Of a stretch of DNA of 64,000 nucleotides, positions 1 through 8,248 are shown piece after piece. Below the pieces are notes generated by a model that did no database searches, was not told the origin of the DNA, and saw only the letters and a program-made list of their open reading frames with translations. This stretch comes from Streptomyces malachitofuscus (lineage in GTDB: Bacteria > Actinomycetota > Actinomycetes > Streptomycetales > Streptomycetaceae): the NCBI RefSeq assembly GCF_014650055.1, contig NZ_BMUF01000012.1, forward strand, positions 62,001 through 126,000, in the 5' to 3' direction. The position numbers and the translations under genes are program-made. Numbering within the stretch: position 1 is the stretch's first letter; every line of letters begins with the position of its first letter.

Positions 1-12
1 GCACAGCTTCAC
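1..12 (-). CDS. 5' end of a gene cut by the window edge, probably griH-like
   Basis: The minus strand shows a GGAG ribosome binding site (about 21-24) followed after six or seven bases by GTG and codons for M-K-L-C, after which the window ends. It lies directly downstream of the GriI-type aldolase on the same strand. In the grixazone pathway griI is paired with griH, a dehydroquinate-synthase-II-like enzyme that closes the ring of 3-amino-4-hydroxybenzoate. The identity is inferred only from this context; four codons prove nothing about function. Confidence 0.35.
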
Positions 13-26
13 AGGTATCTCCTCGG

Positions 27-65
27 CGGAAGGTCGCGGAAGTCGCGGAAGGTCGCGGAAGGTTC
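27..65. repeat. Short tandem repeat, four ~10-bp units
   Basis: Four imperfect copies of CGGAAGGTCG (units of 10, 9, 10 and 10 bp) fill the gap between the aldolase stop codon and the ribosome binding site of the next gene. It may be a replication-slippage product; no function is evident. Confidence 0.6.
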
Positions 66-74
66 TGGGGCGGA

Positions 75-899
75 TCAGGAGGTGAGCGCGAGCCGGTCGT
101 CGACGCCGTCCCGTTCCGGGACGTGGGGCGTCTCGTGGACCAGCCGCGCGATCGTGGCCGCCATCCAGCCGGGCCGGTCGGCCTGGAAGACGTTGCGTCC
201 CATGGCCACGCCGGCCGCGCCACCGCGCAGCGCGTCGGACACATGGGCCAGCACGGTGTCGGTGTCGTGCGAGCGCGGGCCGCCGGCCACGATGACCGGG
301 ATGGGGCAGGCGCGGACGACGTCGGCCATCTGCTCGGGGGTTCCGGCGTAGTCGGTCTTGACGATGTCCGCGCCGAGGTCCGCGGCGAGCGTGGCGGCGT
401 GCGCGACGAGTTCGGGTGCCCTGGAGTCGGGGATCTGCGGTCCGCGGGCGTACACCATGGCCAGCAGCGGTACGTTCCACCGGTCGCACTCCCCCGCCAC
501 GGCCGCCATGTCGGCGATCTGCCGGGCCTCTTGGGGCGACCCCATGTTGACGTGCACGCTGACCGCGTCGGCGCCCAGCCGCAGCGCCTCGTCCACGTGG
601 GCGACCAGGTACTTGGCGTCGGGGTCGGGGGCGTGCCTGGTGCTCACGCTCAGATGCACGATGAGCGACATGTCGCGGAACCGGTCGTGGCCGACGTGGC
701 GGAGGCTGCCCTTGTGCAGCACCACGGCGTCGACGCCGGTACCGGCGAGCTCACCGAGCAGGGGGTCCAGACCGCCATGGCGCAGCGGTCCGTCCGTGAC
801 GGAGTGATCGAGCGGTACGACGAGCAGTCGCCCGTCGCCCTGTCGGAAGAGGCGCCGCAGTCGCAGACTGCGAGCGAACGGCGCGTTGTGTACAGCCAC
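75..899 (-). CDS. GriI-type aldolase (C7N amino-sugar phosphate synthase)
   Basis: A 274-aa class I (Schiff-base) aldolase of the DeoC/FbaB family, related to archaeal 2-amino-3,7-dideoxy-D-threo-hept-6-ulosonate synthase and Streptomyces GriI. The N-terminal VVPLDHSVTDGP segment and the D-I-V-K-T-D motif, with the Schiff-base lysine at about residue 181, mark the family. GriI condenses aspartate-4-semialdehyde with dihydroxyacetone phosphate, the first step to 3-amino-4-hydroxybenzoate. It starts with GTG, 15 bases after the aspartokinase stop, so the two genes form an operon in which the kinase feeds aspartate semialdehyde supply. The archaeal enzyme makes a shikimate precursor, but in an actinomycete beside a dedicated aspartokinase the secondary-metabolite role is more likely. 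Confidence 0.85.
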   Translation of the reverse strand: MAVHNAPFARSLRLRRLFRQGDGRLLVVPLDHSVTDGPLRHGGLDPLLGELAGTGVDAVVLHKGSLRHVGHDRFRDMSLIVHLSVSTRHAPDPDAKYLVAHVDEALRLGADAVSVHVNMGSPQEARQIADMAAVAGECDRWNVPLLAMVYARGPQIPDSRAPELVAHAATLAADLGADIVKTDYAGTPEQMADVVRACPIPVIVAGGPRSHDTDTVLAHVSDALRGGAAGVAMGRNVFQADRPGWMAATIARLVHETPHVPERDGVDDRLALTS

Positions 900-914
900 T
901 GTGCCCTGCCTCTC

Positions 915-2201
915 TCAAGCGGTGGCGGAACTGCCGGGGGCCGTCACGGAGGTGACGTCCGCCGGCTCGGGCCGGTCGAGGTGGAACTCGCGGTGCAGCG
1001 TCTCGACGGCGTCGACGACGCGTTCGCGCGGCACGACCACGGAGAGCCTCATCTGGGACGTGGCGATCCAGCTCGTCGGGATCCCGGCGCCGGCCAGCGC
1101 GGACATCAGCCGGGCGGTGTACTCGGGACGGCTGAGCAGGCCCATGCCGACCACCGACACCTTGCCGACGTTCTCGTCGAAGCGCACACCCCCGCCGAAG
1201 GCGGCCGTCAGCTCGTGCAGTGCGGCCCGCACGGCTTCCGCCTCACTGCGGCGGATCGTGAACCCCATACGGAACTCGTTCTCGTGCGGGCCCGATCGGG
1301 CGACCAGGTCCACCACCGTCCCCTGCCCGGCCAGCACCTCGAACACGTCCGGTGCCAAGTCCCGGTATATGTCCCGGCAGTGCACCAGGACGCGTGCGAC
1401 GTCGGTGTCGTGGGTCACCGCCATGACGGCCCGCCGCGTCTCCAGCGGGGTGGTGTCCTGCCGGTCGGCGACGATGGTTCCGGGCTCCTGCGTGGAGGCG
1501 TTGCGGACGTGCACTTCGACCCCTTCCATGGCGGCCAGTTCGATGCAGCGGGTGTGCAGCACCCTCGCGCCCGCGAAGGCCATCTCCGCCATCACACCGG
1601 GCGGCACCCACGGCAGGCGGCGTGCCGCGGGCAGGGTGCGGGGATCGGCGCTGAAGACCCCGTCGACGTCGGTGTAGATCTCGCACACCGAGGCGCCCAG
1701 CCGTGCCGCCAGCGCCACCGCGGTCGTGTCGGAACCGCCCCGGCCGAGCGTGACGACGTCCCCGCCGGAGGCCACTCCCTGGAACCCCGTGACCACGGCG
1801 ACCTGACCGCCGCTCAGGGCCGACTGCACCCGGGCGGCCCCGATGGACGAGATGAGCGCGTCCCCGTGCCGGTCCGTGCCCCTGATGCCGGCCTGATGCC
1901 CGGTCAGTGACACGGCCGGCACTCCCGCCCCGTTCAGGGCGAGGGCCATCAGCGCCGCCGACTCGGACTCGCCCACGGCGAGCAGCTGGTCCAGTTCCCG
2001 GGACGGACCGGCGGCGCCCACGTCCGCCGCCAGTCGCAACAGGTCGTCGGTCCTGCTGCCGCGCGCCGAGACGACCACGGCCACCGCCGATCCGCGGCTC
2101 CGCGCCGTCGAGATGCGCACGGCGGCGCGGCGGACGTGGTCGAGCGTCTGCAGGGAGGTACCGCCGAATTTCTGGACCAGCACGTCCACAGCCGATGTCA
2201 C
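915..2201 (-). CDS. Aspartokinase, cluster-dedicated
   Basis: A 428-aa aspartate kinase that phosphorylates L-aspartate at the head of the aspartate-semialdehyde pathway. It shows the N-terminal KFGGTS motif, the GRGGSDTTA nucleotide/substrate loop, YTDVDGVFSADPR, and two C-terminal ACT domains, matching the size of actinobacterial LysC. The ACT motif usually written near ISTSEIRIS reads IATSQMRLS and is preceded by PTSW; altered feedback control is therefore possible but is inference. The start is GTG (2201). The gene leads an operon with the GriI-type aldolase and is divergent from phzE across a region with a 20-bp palindrome, which suggests it serves the cluster rather than primary metabolism. 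Confidence 0.9.
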   Translation of the reverse strand: MTSAVDVLVQKFGGTSLQTLDHVRRAAVRISTARSRGSAVAVVVSARGSRTDDLLRLAADVGAAGPSRELDQLLAVGESESAALMALALNGAGVPAVSLTGHQAGIRGTDRHGDALISSIGAARVQSALSGGQVAVVTGFQGVASGGDVVTLGRGGSDTTAVALAARLGASVCEIYTDVDGVFSADPRTLPAARRLPWVPPGVMAEMAFAGARVLHTRCIELAAMEGVEVHVRNASTQEPGTIVADRQDTTPLETRRAVMAVTHDTDVARVLVHCRDIYRDLAPDVFEVLAGQGTVVDLVARSGPHENEFRMGFTIRRSEAEAVRAALHELTAAFGGGVRFDENVGKVSVVGMGLLSRPEYTARLMSALAGAGIPTSWIATSQMRLSVVVPRERVVDAVETLHREFHLDRPEPADVTSVTAPGSSATA

Positions 2202-2265
2202 CGCCCCTCGTGGAATGTCGCTCCGGATTGCCGAACCGACAGTAGGCGGGCGGTCGGGCCGGGCC

Positions 2266-2285
2266 CACTACTCGCCCGAGTAGTG
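2266..2285. promoter_or_regulatory. 20-bp perfect palindrome (site A), divergent aspartokinase/phzE promoter
   Basis: Arms CACTACTCG and CGAGTAGTG flank a CC spacer. An equivalent palindrome with a GG spacer lies at 27696-27715 before the mevalonate operon. On the minus strand a TACTGT -10-like hexamer (2239-2244) sits about 21 bases beyond its edge, which would place the palindrome over the -35 region of the aspartokinase promoter, as expected for an activator. The bound protein is unknown; the cluster LuxR-type regulators are candidates. Confidence 0.75.
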
Positions 2286-2420
2286 GCCCCGCATTCAGCG
2301 GTTCACGCCATGTGGCGGGGCGCAACCGGAATCACGCGATGGCGGCTTCACGTCATGTACTGCGCCTTTCCCCGCCGCAGTATCCGAAGGGGTCATCCGG
2401 TCTCACCGAAGGGGAGCGAT

Positions 2421-4427
2421 ATGCACGGGACCGATTCGAGTACGGACAGCCACCCGGAAGTTCCGGCCGACCCTCACGACGTACTGGCCGGCCTCGGCGC
2501 GGACGGACGCGCCTTCGCCCTCCTCTACCGGCCCGGCTCGGAGCCGGACGCCCGCGTGGAGGTCCTCACCGGCGAGGTCGAGGCCGTGGAAGGCCTGGCC
2601 GAGCTGCCCCTGCCCGGCGAGGGCGGGGACGGCGCGCGGCACGACCTGCTCGTGGCGGTCCCGTACCGGCAGATCACCGAGCGGGGCTTCGCCTGCCGCG
2701 ACGACCGGGCCCCCCTGCTGGCCATGCGGGTCGCCGAGCAGACCACGCTCGGCCGCGAGGAGGCACTGGCCGCTCTGCCCGGGCAGGACGTACGGGTCAC
2801 CGGTGCCGGCTTCGACATCGGCGACGACGACTACGCGGTCGTCGTGGAGCGGGTGCTGCGCGAGGAGATCGGGCAGGGCGCCGGTTCCAACTTCGTCATC
2901 AGGCGTTCGTTCACCGCGCAGTTGGAGGACTGCTCCCTGCGCACCCGACTCGCCGTCTTCCGGCGGCTGTTGACGGGTGAGCTCGGATCGCACTGGACGT
3001 TCCTCTTCCACACCGGCACCACCACCTTCGTCGGAGCGTCACCCGAGCGGCATGTCGGCATGACCGGCGGCACCGTCTCCATGAACCCGATCAGCGGGAC
3101 CTACCGGCATCCCCCGTCCGGCCCGGAGACGTCCGGGCTGCTGGCCTTCCTCAACGATCGCAAGGAGGCCAACGAGCTCTACATGGTCGTGGACGAAGAG
3201 CTCAAGATGATGGCCCGCATGTGCACCGCCGGCGGCCGGGTGCACGGTCCCCGTCTGAAGGAAATGGCGCGCCTGACCCACTCCGAATACGTGCTGACCG
3301 GGGACAGCCGGCTCGATGTCCGCGACGTGCTGCGGGAGACCCTGCTCGCTCCGACCGTCACCGGCAGTCCCCTCGAGAACGCCTTCCGGGTGATCGCCCG
3401 CCACGAGACCACGGGACGCGGGCACTACGGCGGCGTCCTCGCGCTCATCGGCCGCGATGGTGCGGGCAGCCGTACGCTCGACTCGGCGATCATGATCAGG
3501 ACCGCCGAGATCGACGGCAACGGCCGCCTCCGCATGGGTGTCGGGGCGACCCTGGTCCGCGACTCCGACCCCGGTTCCGAGGTGGCCGAGACCAGGGCCA
3601 AGGCCGCGGGCATGCTCGAGGCGCTCGGCCTCGCGCCGCCCGGCGGTGGCGATGGCGGCCCCGATCCCGTGGGGGTGTCCGCGTCACCTGCCGACGACCC
3701 CCGGGTGCGCCGTGCGCTGCTGAGCCGTAACGCCACCTTGTCGCGGTTCTGGCTCGCCGGTGCGCACCGGGACGGACCGGATCCCGTGCTGGACGGACGA
3801 CGGGTGCTGCTCGTCGACAACGAGGACACCTTCGTGGGGATGCTCGGCCATCAGATGCGCGCGCTCGGCCTGAGGGCCACGCTCACCCGCTTCGACCGGG
3901 CCCCCGCACCGGAGGGGTACGACCTCGTCGTCGTCGGCCCCGGCCCGGGCGACCCGCGCGACACGGCCTCCCCGCGCATGCGCGCGCTCCGCGCGCTCAC
4001 CCGTGATCTGCTCTCCGGCTCCGTGCCCTTCCTGTCCATCTGTCTGGGCCACCAGGTCCTCGCATCGGAACTGGGTTTCGAACTCGTCCGGCGCACGGTG
4101 CCCAACCAGGGCGTGCAGCAGCGGATCAGCTTGTTCGGCCAGTCCGAGCTGGTGGGCTTCTACAACACGTACGCCGCCCGTGCGGAGCACGACTTCGTCC
4201 CCGGGACCGACCGGCGCAAGCCCGTCGAGGTCAGCCGCGACCCCGGTACCGGTGAGGTGCACGCGCTGCGCGGCACGGGTTTCCGCTCCGTGCAGTTCCA
4301 TCTCGAGTCGGTCCTCACCCAGCACGGCCCGCGCATCCTCCGTGATCTGCTCGTCCCGCTGCTCGGCGAAGCGGGCGACTCCGGTCTGGAACGGGTCTAC
4401 GCCCAGCACGTGGGAGGGACCCGGTGA
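2421..4427 (+). CDS. phzE: 2-Amino-2-deoxyisochorismate synthase, fused PhzE
   Basis: A 668-aa fusion of an anthranilate-synthase-like chorismate-binding domain (about residues 1-415) and a class I glutamine amidotransferase (about 455-660). Similarity to pseudomonad PhzE runs end to end: FALLYRP at the N-terminus, the ISGTYR and DELKMMAR segments, and LRETLxAPTVTGSPLE. The amidotransferase has its nucleophile in SICLGHQ (Cys about 541) and its His/Glu in FHLES. The product is ADIC, precursor of phenazines or, through an isochorismatase, of 3-hydroxyanthranilate. Start chosen at ATG 2421, with AAGGGGA eight bases upstream; longer in-frame starts would run through the promoter region. No phzB, D, F or G is in the window. 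The stop overlaps the DoxX gene. Confidence 0.9.
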   Translation: MHGTDSSTDSHPEVPADPHDVLAGLGADGRAFALLYRPGSEPDARVEVLTGEVEAVEGLAELPLPGEGGDGARHDLLVAVPYRQITERGFACRDDRAPLLAMRVAEQTTLGREEALAALPGQDVRVTGAGFDIGDDDYAVVVERVLREEIGQGAGSNFVIRRSFTAQLEDCSLRTRLAVFRRLLTGELGSHWTFLFHTGTTTFVGASPERHVGMTGGTVSMNPISGTYRHPPSGPETSGLLAFLNDRKEANELYMVVDEELKMMARMCTAGGRVHGPRLKEMARLTHSEYVLTGDSRLDVRDVLRETLLAPTVTGSPLENAFRVIARHETTGRGHYGGVLALIGRDGAGSRTLDSAIMIRTAEIDGNGRLRMGVGATLVRDSDPGSEVAETRAKAAGMLEALGLAPPGGGDGGPDPVGVSASPADDPRVRRALLSRNATLSRFWLAGAHRDGPDPVLDGRRVLLVDNEDTFVGMLGHQMRALGLRATLTRFDRAPAPEGYDLVVVGPGPGDPRDTASPRMRALRALTRDLLSGSVPFLSICLGHQVLASELGFELVRRTVPNQGVQQRISLFGQSELVGFYNTYAARAEHDFVPGTDRRKPVEVSRDPGTGEVHALRGTGFRSVQFHLESVLTQHGPRILRDLLVPLLGEAGDSGLERVYAQHVGGTR

Positions 4428-4822
4428 GCGGGCGGGCGGCGCCGGCGGGCGAGAGGCGGCACCGCGCCGCGGCCGTCGCTCTGCTGGTGATCCATGTGCT
4501 CCTGGTGCCGTTCTACCTGGCCGCCGGCTCGGCGAAGCTCGCCGGTTCGGAGAAGATGATCGAGTTCTTCGACCAGATCGGGGCCGGGCACTGGCTGCGG
4601 TATCTCACCGGCACCTGCGAGGTGCTGGGTGCTCTCGGCCTGCTCGTGCCGCGTCTGTCGGGTGCCGCCGCGCTCGGGCTGACGGGTCTGATGACCGGCG
4701 CGGTGATCACGAACCTCGTCGCCGGCACGCCCTCGGTGCTGGCGCTGGTCCTCCTCCCGCTCGTCGCGGTGCTCGCGTGGGGACGCCGGGAGAGCACGCT
4801 GGTACTGCTGGGACGGCGGTGA
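4424..4822 (+). CDS. DoxX-family membrane protein
   Basis: A 132-aa protein with four hydrophobic segments and the DoxX pattern: an N-terminal helix ending AAGSAKLAG, then F-F-D-Q-I-G, then a helix rich in G and L with E-V-L-G. DoxX-like proteins are small quinone-associated or redox-linked membrane proteins of mostly unknown biochemistry. Its GTG start overlaps the phzE stop (GTGA), so it is translationally coupled to phzE. A role in quinone or oxygen-linked chemistry of the cluster product is possible but not shown by the sequence. Confidence 0.75.
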   Translation: MSGRAAPAGERRHRAAAVALLVIHVLLVPFYLAAGSAKLAGSEKMIEFFDQIGAGHWLRYLTGTCEVLGALGLLVPRLSGAAALGLTGLMTGAVITNLVAGTPSVLALVLLPLVAVLAWGRRESTLVLLGRR

Positions 4823-4859
4823 GCCGGGCCGGCGGCACCGCCCGGGGTGCCGCAGGCCG

Positions 4860-6830
4860 CTACCCGTGGCCCGCGTGCCCGTCGGCGAACGGTGTGGTGA
4901 CTCCGTCGTAGGAGACGTGGAACATCATCCCCTGCTCGGCGTGGGGCAGGTTGTGGCAGTGGTTCATCCAGAGCCCGGGGTTGTCGGCCTTGAAGGCCAC
5001 CTCCCAGACCTCGCCCGGCCGCACGTCGAACGTGTCCATCCACAGAGGACTGCCCGAGGAGCGCGATCCGTCCCTGGACAGGATCAGCACAGGATGGCCG
5101 TGCAGATGCCAGGGATGGGTCTCCAGGCTCCGGTTGACGACGGTGAAGCGGACGACGTCGCCCTCGGCGACCAGCATGTCGGGGATGGACGGGTGCCCCC
5201 TGCCGTTGACCGCCTGCGCGTAGGAGGGCCGGCCGTCCACCATGGCGACGGCGCGGTCCAGGACCAGCGTGAAGTCCCGGTCGGCGGTGTCCGGATCGAA
5301 CGGGAGGCGAGCGGGCGTTCCGTACCGGAGGAGGTCGAGCTCCGGCCAGTCCGAGGTGTCCGCGGTCTCCGGCTCGCGTTCGGCGTCACCGGGGTGCAGC
5401 AGCACACCCATTTCGGGATCGTCGTCGAGCACCAGTGCGACCGGCGTGTCCGGCATGGCGAACACCAGGTCGTAGCGCCCGCCGGCGGGCAGCCGCAGGC
5501 TCATGTCGCGGACGGTCTCGGGCCGGTTGAGGTCGCGGCCGTCGACGGCCGCGACCTCGAAGGCGGTCCCGGTGAGCGCGACACGGTGCGGATCGGAGTC
5601 GGTGTTGACCAGACGCAGCCGTACCGCCGTACCGGGCGCCGCGGCGTGCTCGGCGCGCCCGTCCCGGTCCCCCACGACCACGGCTCCGGCGAAGGTGTGC
5701 ACGGGAAGGACGAGGTCGAGCCGCTCCCGGCCGCCGTCCCGCTCGGCTTCGCGCGGTCCGACGACGAGCGTTCCGTACAGTCCCTTGCGCACGCCGGGGT
5801 CCGACGCCTCGTGGGTGTGGTACCAGTACGTGCCCACCTGGTCGGCGCGGAACCGGTAGACGAACTCCTCACCGGGGCGCACCGCGTGCTGCGTCAGGTC
5901 GGGCACACCGTCCTCGCCGCACGCCACGTCGTAGCCGTGCCAGTGCACTGTGACGCCGTCCCCGATGTCGCTGTTGCGCAGCGTCACCTCGATGACGTCG
6001 CCTTCGGTGGCGGTGATCTCCGGGCCCGGGAGCTCGCCGTTGTAGGTCCACGCGTCGATCTCACGTCCGGAGTGCAGGCGTACGGTGGCCGTCTGCGCGG
6101 TGAGCACGTGCCGGCGCACGGTACCGCCGGGGGATGGGGTTCCGGGGCCGCGCAGATCCGCCACGGACAGGGCCGTACGGGAACCGGACGAGTGCCCGGG
6201 GCCTCCACCGGTGACGACGGAGCCGGGGGATCTGAACATCAGACCGACGCCGGTGCCCCCGGCGCCCAGGGCGGCCGCCCCCACGGCGGTGTTGACGAAC
6301 CGTCGGCGGGTGAGGGCGGACCCCCGTGCCGGATCCGGGTCCTTCCCCTCGTCCTGTGTCTCCCCGGCCATGACCCGTGCGGTCAGCAGGGCGCAGAGGG
6401 CCACGGACGAGACCGCGATCAGCGCGGTCGGCCAGGTGAGGGGATACCCCGCGAGGAAGGTCACCACGAGGCCGGCCAGCGCGGCGTAGGCGGCGGTGAG
6501 CAGCGAGACGACGCAGCTCGCCGGCAGGCGCTCACCCGTCGTCCTCCTGCCGGCCCACAGGCGGGGCCCCGCGAGGAGGACTCCGGCGGCGCCGGCGACG
6601 CAGAGCATCGGCAGTCCCAGCAGCACCTTCTCCGCCACGAACCACCAGCCCCGCCCGGCCAGGACCGACACGGACGCGATCCGGGCGAGCGTGACGAGGA
6701 CGGCTGCGGCGAGCAGTGCCAAGGCCGGCCGGTGGCGCCGGAGGGCCGCCGCTACGCCGGTCCCGAACCACGAGGCGACGCCCGCCAGGGCGACGCCGTG
6801 GTCCAGGAGGATCAGCCGGGCCGTGGTCAC
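4860..6830 (-). CDS. Membrane-anchored multicopper oxidase
   Basis: A 656-aa protein. Residues 1-155 hold four or five transmembrane helices; a twin-arginine-like TRRRF segment and hydrophobic stretch follow at about 175-200, then a cupredoxin region to the C-terminus. All copper motifs are visible: HWHG, YHTH, HPWHLHGH, and the C-terminal HCHxxxHxxxGM with the type 1 Met. Multicopper oxidases take electrons from phenols, aminophenols or metals and reduce O2 to water. In Streptomyces an unrelated soluble member, phenoxazinone synthase, couples o-aminophenols; with two aminophenol-type precursors in this cluster, oxidative coupling is a reasonable but untested role. It overlaps the preceding DUF6220 gene (ATGA) and converges on the DoxX gene. 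Confidence 0.85.
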   Translation of the reverse strand: MTTARLILLDHGVALAGVASWFGTGVAAALRRHRPALALLAAAVLVTLARIASVSVLAGRGWWFVAEKVLLGLPMLCVAGAAGVLLAGPRLWAGRRTTGERLPASCVVSLLTAAYAALAGLVVTFLAGYPLTWPTALIAVSSVALCALLTARVMAGETQDEGKDPDPARGSALTRRRFVNTAVGAAALGAGGTGVGLMFRSPGSVVTGGGPGHSSGSRTALSVADLRGPGTPSPGGTVRRHVLTAQTATVRLHSGREIDAWTYNGELPGPEITATEGDVIEVTLRNSDIGDGVTVHWHGYDVACGEDGVPDLTQHAVRPGEEFVYRFRADQVGTYWYHTHEASDPGVRKGLYGTLVVGPREAERDGGRERLDLVLPVHTFAGAVVVGDRDGRAEHAAAPGTAVRLRLVNTDSDPHRVALTGTAFEVAAVDGRDLNRPETVRDMSLRLPAGGRYDLVFAMPDTPVALVLDDDPEMGVLLHPGDAEREPETADTSDWPELDLLRYGTPARLPFDPDTADRDFTLVLDRAVAMVDGRPSYAQAVNGRGHPSIPDMLVAEGDVVRFTVVNRSLETHPWHLHGHPVLILSRDGSRSSGSPLWMDTFDVRPGEVWEVAFKADNPGLWMNHCHNLPHAEQGMMFHVSYDGVTTPFADGHAGHG

Positions 6831-7270
6831 GGCGCGGACCTGGCGGGACCGGCGCTTCGGTCGGCGGACGCGGAGAAGTTCGCCAGGCCGCGCGCCTCGC
6901 GGAGGATCCTGCCCGCCACAGCCATCATGATCAGGCCGTTGACCGCGTGCAGGCCGAAGACCAGTTGACCCGCGGTCGAGGTGTCTCCCGTGTCACCGAA
7001 AGCCTTGGCGACGACCGCGATCAGCGGCTGTGCGACCGCCAGCCCGGCGAGCAGACCGGACATGCCGATGAGCCGGCCGGGCACGCGGGCCACGGCGGCG
7101 GTCAGCGTCGTCACGAGAGCGAGGAGGACGACCATGTAGCCCAGCGCACGGTGCGGTCGGAAGGCCTCGTCGTTGGGCGCGGTGTCGAACGCTCCGCTGC
7201 CTGCCAGGAAGAACTGCACCACGACGGCGAGCATGAGCACTGCCGCCAGTCCGGCTATGGTCCTACGCAT
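6827..7270 (-). CDS. DUF6220-like four-helix membrane protein
   Basis: A 147-aa protein with four transmembrane helices (roughly residues 5-24, 43-62, 68-92 and 112-130). The pattern H-R-A-L-G-Y in the first half and H-A-V-N-G in the last helix resembles haem- or quinone-associated small membrane proteins; I assign it to the DUF6220 type from memory of that pattern. It is translationally coupled to the multicopper oxidase, so it may be an electron-transfer or assembly partner of the oxidase. Expression probably starts in the region shared with the response regulator. Confidence 0.65.
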   Translation of the reverse strand: MRRTIAGLAAVLMLAVVVQFFLAGSGAFDTAPNDEAFRPHRALGYMVVLLALVTTLTAAVARVPGRLIGMSGLLAGLAVAQPLIAVVAKAFGDTGDTSTAGQLVFGLHAVNGLIMMAVAGRILREARGLANFSASADRSAGPARSAP

Positions 7271-7387
7271 CGAAGAGCGCCCTTCGGGTCGGTGGGATAA
7301 CGGACGTGCCTGGTTGTGTCGGGGAGTTCACCCAGGAATCGTCGCTTCGACGCTCCAAGGCGTCCTCGGACGGCGGACGGCCGCGCA

Positions 7388-7403
7388 TACGCAGATCTGC
7401 GTA
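7388..7403. promoter_or_regulatory. 16-bp palindrome TACGC-N6-GCGTA, response-regulator site 1
   Basis: TACGCAGATCTGCGTA is a perfect palindrome between the divergent DUF6220/oxidase operon and the response regulator. The same arms with the same six-base spacing occur at 13838-13853 before the sensor kinase. In both cases the centre is 98-100 bp upstream of the ATG, so this is probably the binding site of the NarL-type regulator itself. Confidence 0.7.
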
Positions 7404-7481
7404 CGCGGTGGGGGCCTGAACGCGCACTTCGCCGTAGCCGATCACGGGCGGACGGGTATGCGGCGCCGCCCGCCCCGGCAG

Positions 7482-7487
7482 TATGAT
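7482..7487 (+). promoter_or_regulatory. -10 element of a probable leaderless transcript
   Basis: TATGAT is followed by seven bases and then the ATG at 7495, with no Shine-Dalgarno sequence before that ATG. This spacing puts the transcription start on or next to the start codon. It is the main reason for preferring 7495 over the ATG at 7483, which overlaps the hexamer. Confidence 0.55.
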
Positions 7488-7494
7488 CCCGGGC

Positions 7495-8187
7495 ATGAGC
7501 GCAGCAGACCCGTCCCCGCTCGACCGTGGCCCGATCAAGGTTCTGCTCGCCGACGACGAGCGTCTCGTGCGGTCCGGATTCAAGGTCCTGATCGACGTGG
7601 AGGACGACATCGAAGTGGTGGGAGAGGCCACCAACGGTGCCGAGGCCGTCGAACAGGCCCGTGCGACCCGTCCGGACGTCGTGCTGATGGACATCCGCAT
7701 GCCGAAGCTCGACGGGATCCAGGCCACCGAACAGATCATCAAGACGCATGGGCTTCAGCATGTGCGGGTCCTGATCCTCACCACGTACGAGACCGACGCC
7801 TACGTCTTCGAGGCACTGCAGGCCGGCGCCAGCGGTTTCATGCTCAAGGACGCCGGGCCGGCCGAACTTCTCCATGCCATCCGGGTCGTGGCCGCCGGGG
7901 ACGCGCTGCTCGCTCCGCGGATCACCCGGCGTCTGATCGGCCAGTTCACCTCGCAGCGGATCGCCGCACAGGCCGCCGAGGACCGGTTGTCGGTCCTGAC
8001 CCAGCGCGAACGCGAGGTACTGGCCCTGGTGGGCCAAGGGCTGAGCAACGACGAGATCGGCTCCGAGCTGTGCCTGAGCCCGGCCACCGCGCGCACCCAT
8101 GTGAGCCACGCGATGGCCAAACTGGGTGCCCGGGACCGCGCCCAACTGGTCGTCATCGCCTATCGCACGGGGCTGGTCACCCCCTAG
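7495..8187 (+). CDS. NarL/LuxR-type response regulator
   Basis: A 230-aa two-component response regulator. The receiver domain has the acidic pair in ADDER, the phosphoacceptor Asp at about residue 66 in MDIRMP, and LKDAG with the conserved Lys. A C-terminal LuxR HTH carries LTQREREVL, SNDEIG and SPATARTHV. The likely partner is the HisKA_3 kinase at 13943, five genes away, because the two share a promoter palindrome and a leaderless layout. Targets are probably the oxidase operon, the MMPL exporter and the two regulators themselves. An alternative ATG four codons upstream would add MIPG. Confidence 0.9.
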   Translation: MSAADPSPLDRGPIKVLLADDERLVRSGFKVLIDVEDDIEVVGEATNGAEAVEQARATRPDVVLMDIRMPKLDGIQATEQIIKTHGLQHVRVLILTTYETDAYVFEALQAGASGFMLKDAGPAELLHAIRVVAAGDALLAPRITRRLIGQFTSQRIAAQAAEDRLSVLTQREREVLALVGQGLSNDEIGSELCLSPATARTHVSHAMAKLGARDRAQLVVIAYRTGLVTP

Positions 8188-8209
8188 GGCCTGTCCTCCC
8201 CCGGCACCG

Positions 8210-8245
8210 CGTGGGAGTCCGGCGGCGAACCGCCGGACTCCCACG
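8210..8245. terminator. Bidirectional hairpin terminator
   Basis: A perfect 16-bp stem (8210-8225 with 8230-8245) closes on a CGAA tetraloop between the converging response regulator and symporter genes. There is no U tract on either side, which is usual in Streptomyces. Confidence 0.8.
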
Positions 8246-8248
8246 GGG

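Noticed and set aside
27..65. CRISPR-like array at the left edge
   Set aside because: The units are about 10 bp, contiguous and without spacers; it is a simple tandem repeat.
123..1910. Long plus-strand open frame opposite the aldolase and aspartokinase
   Set aside because: It is the antisense shadow of two well-recognised genes; its translation is low-complexity G/R/H-rich sequence with no family features.
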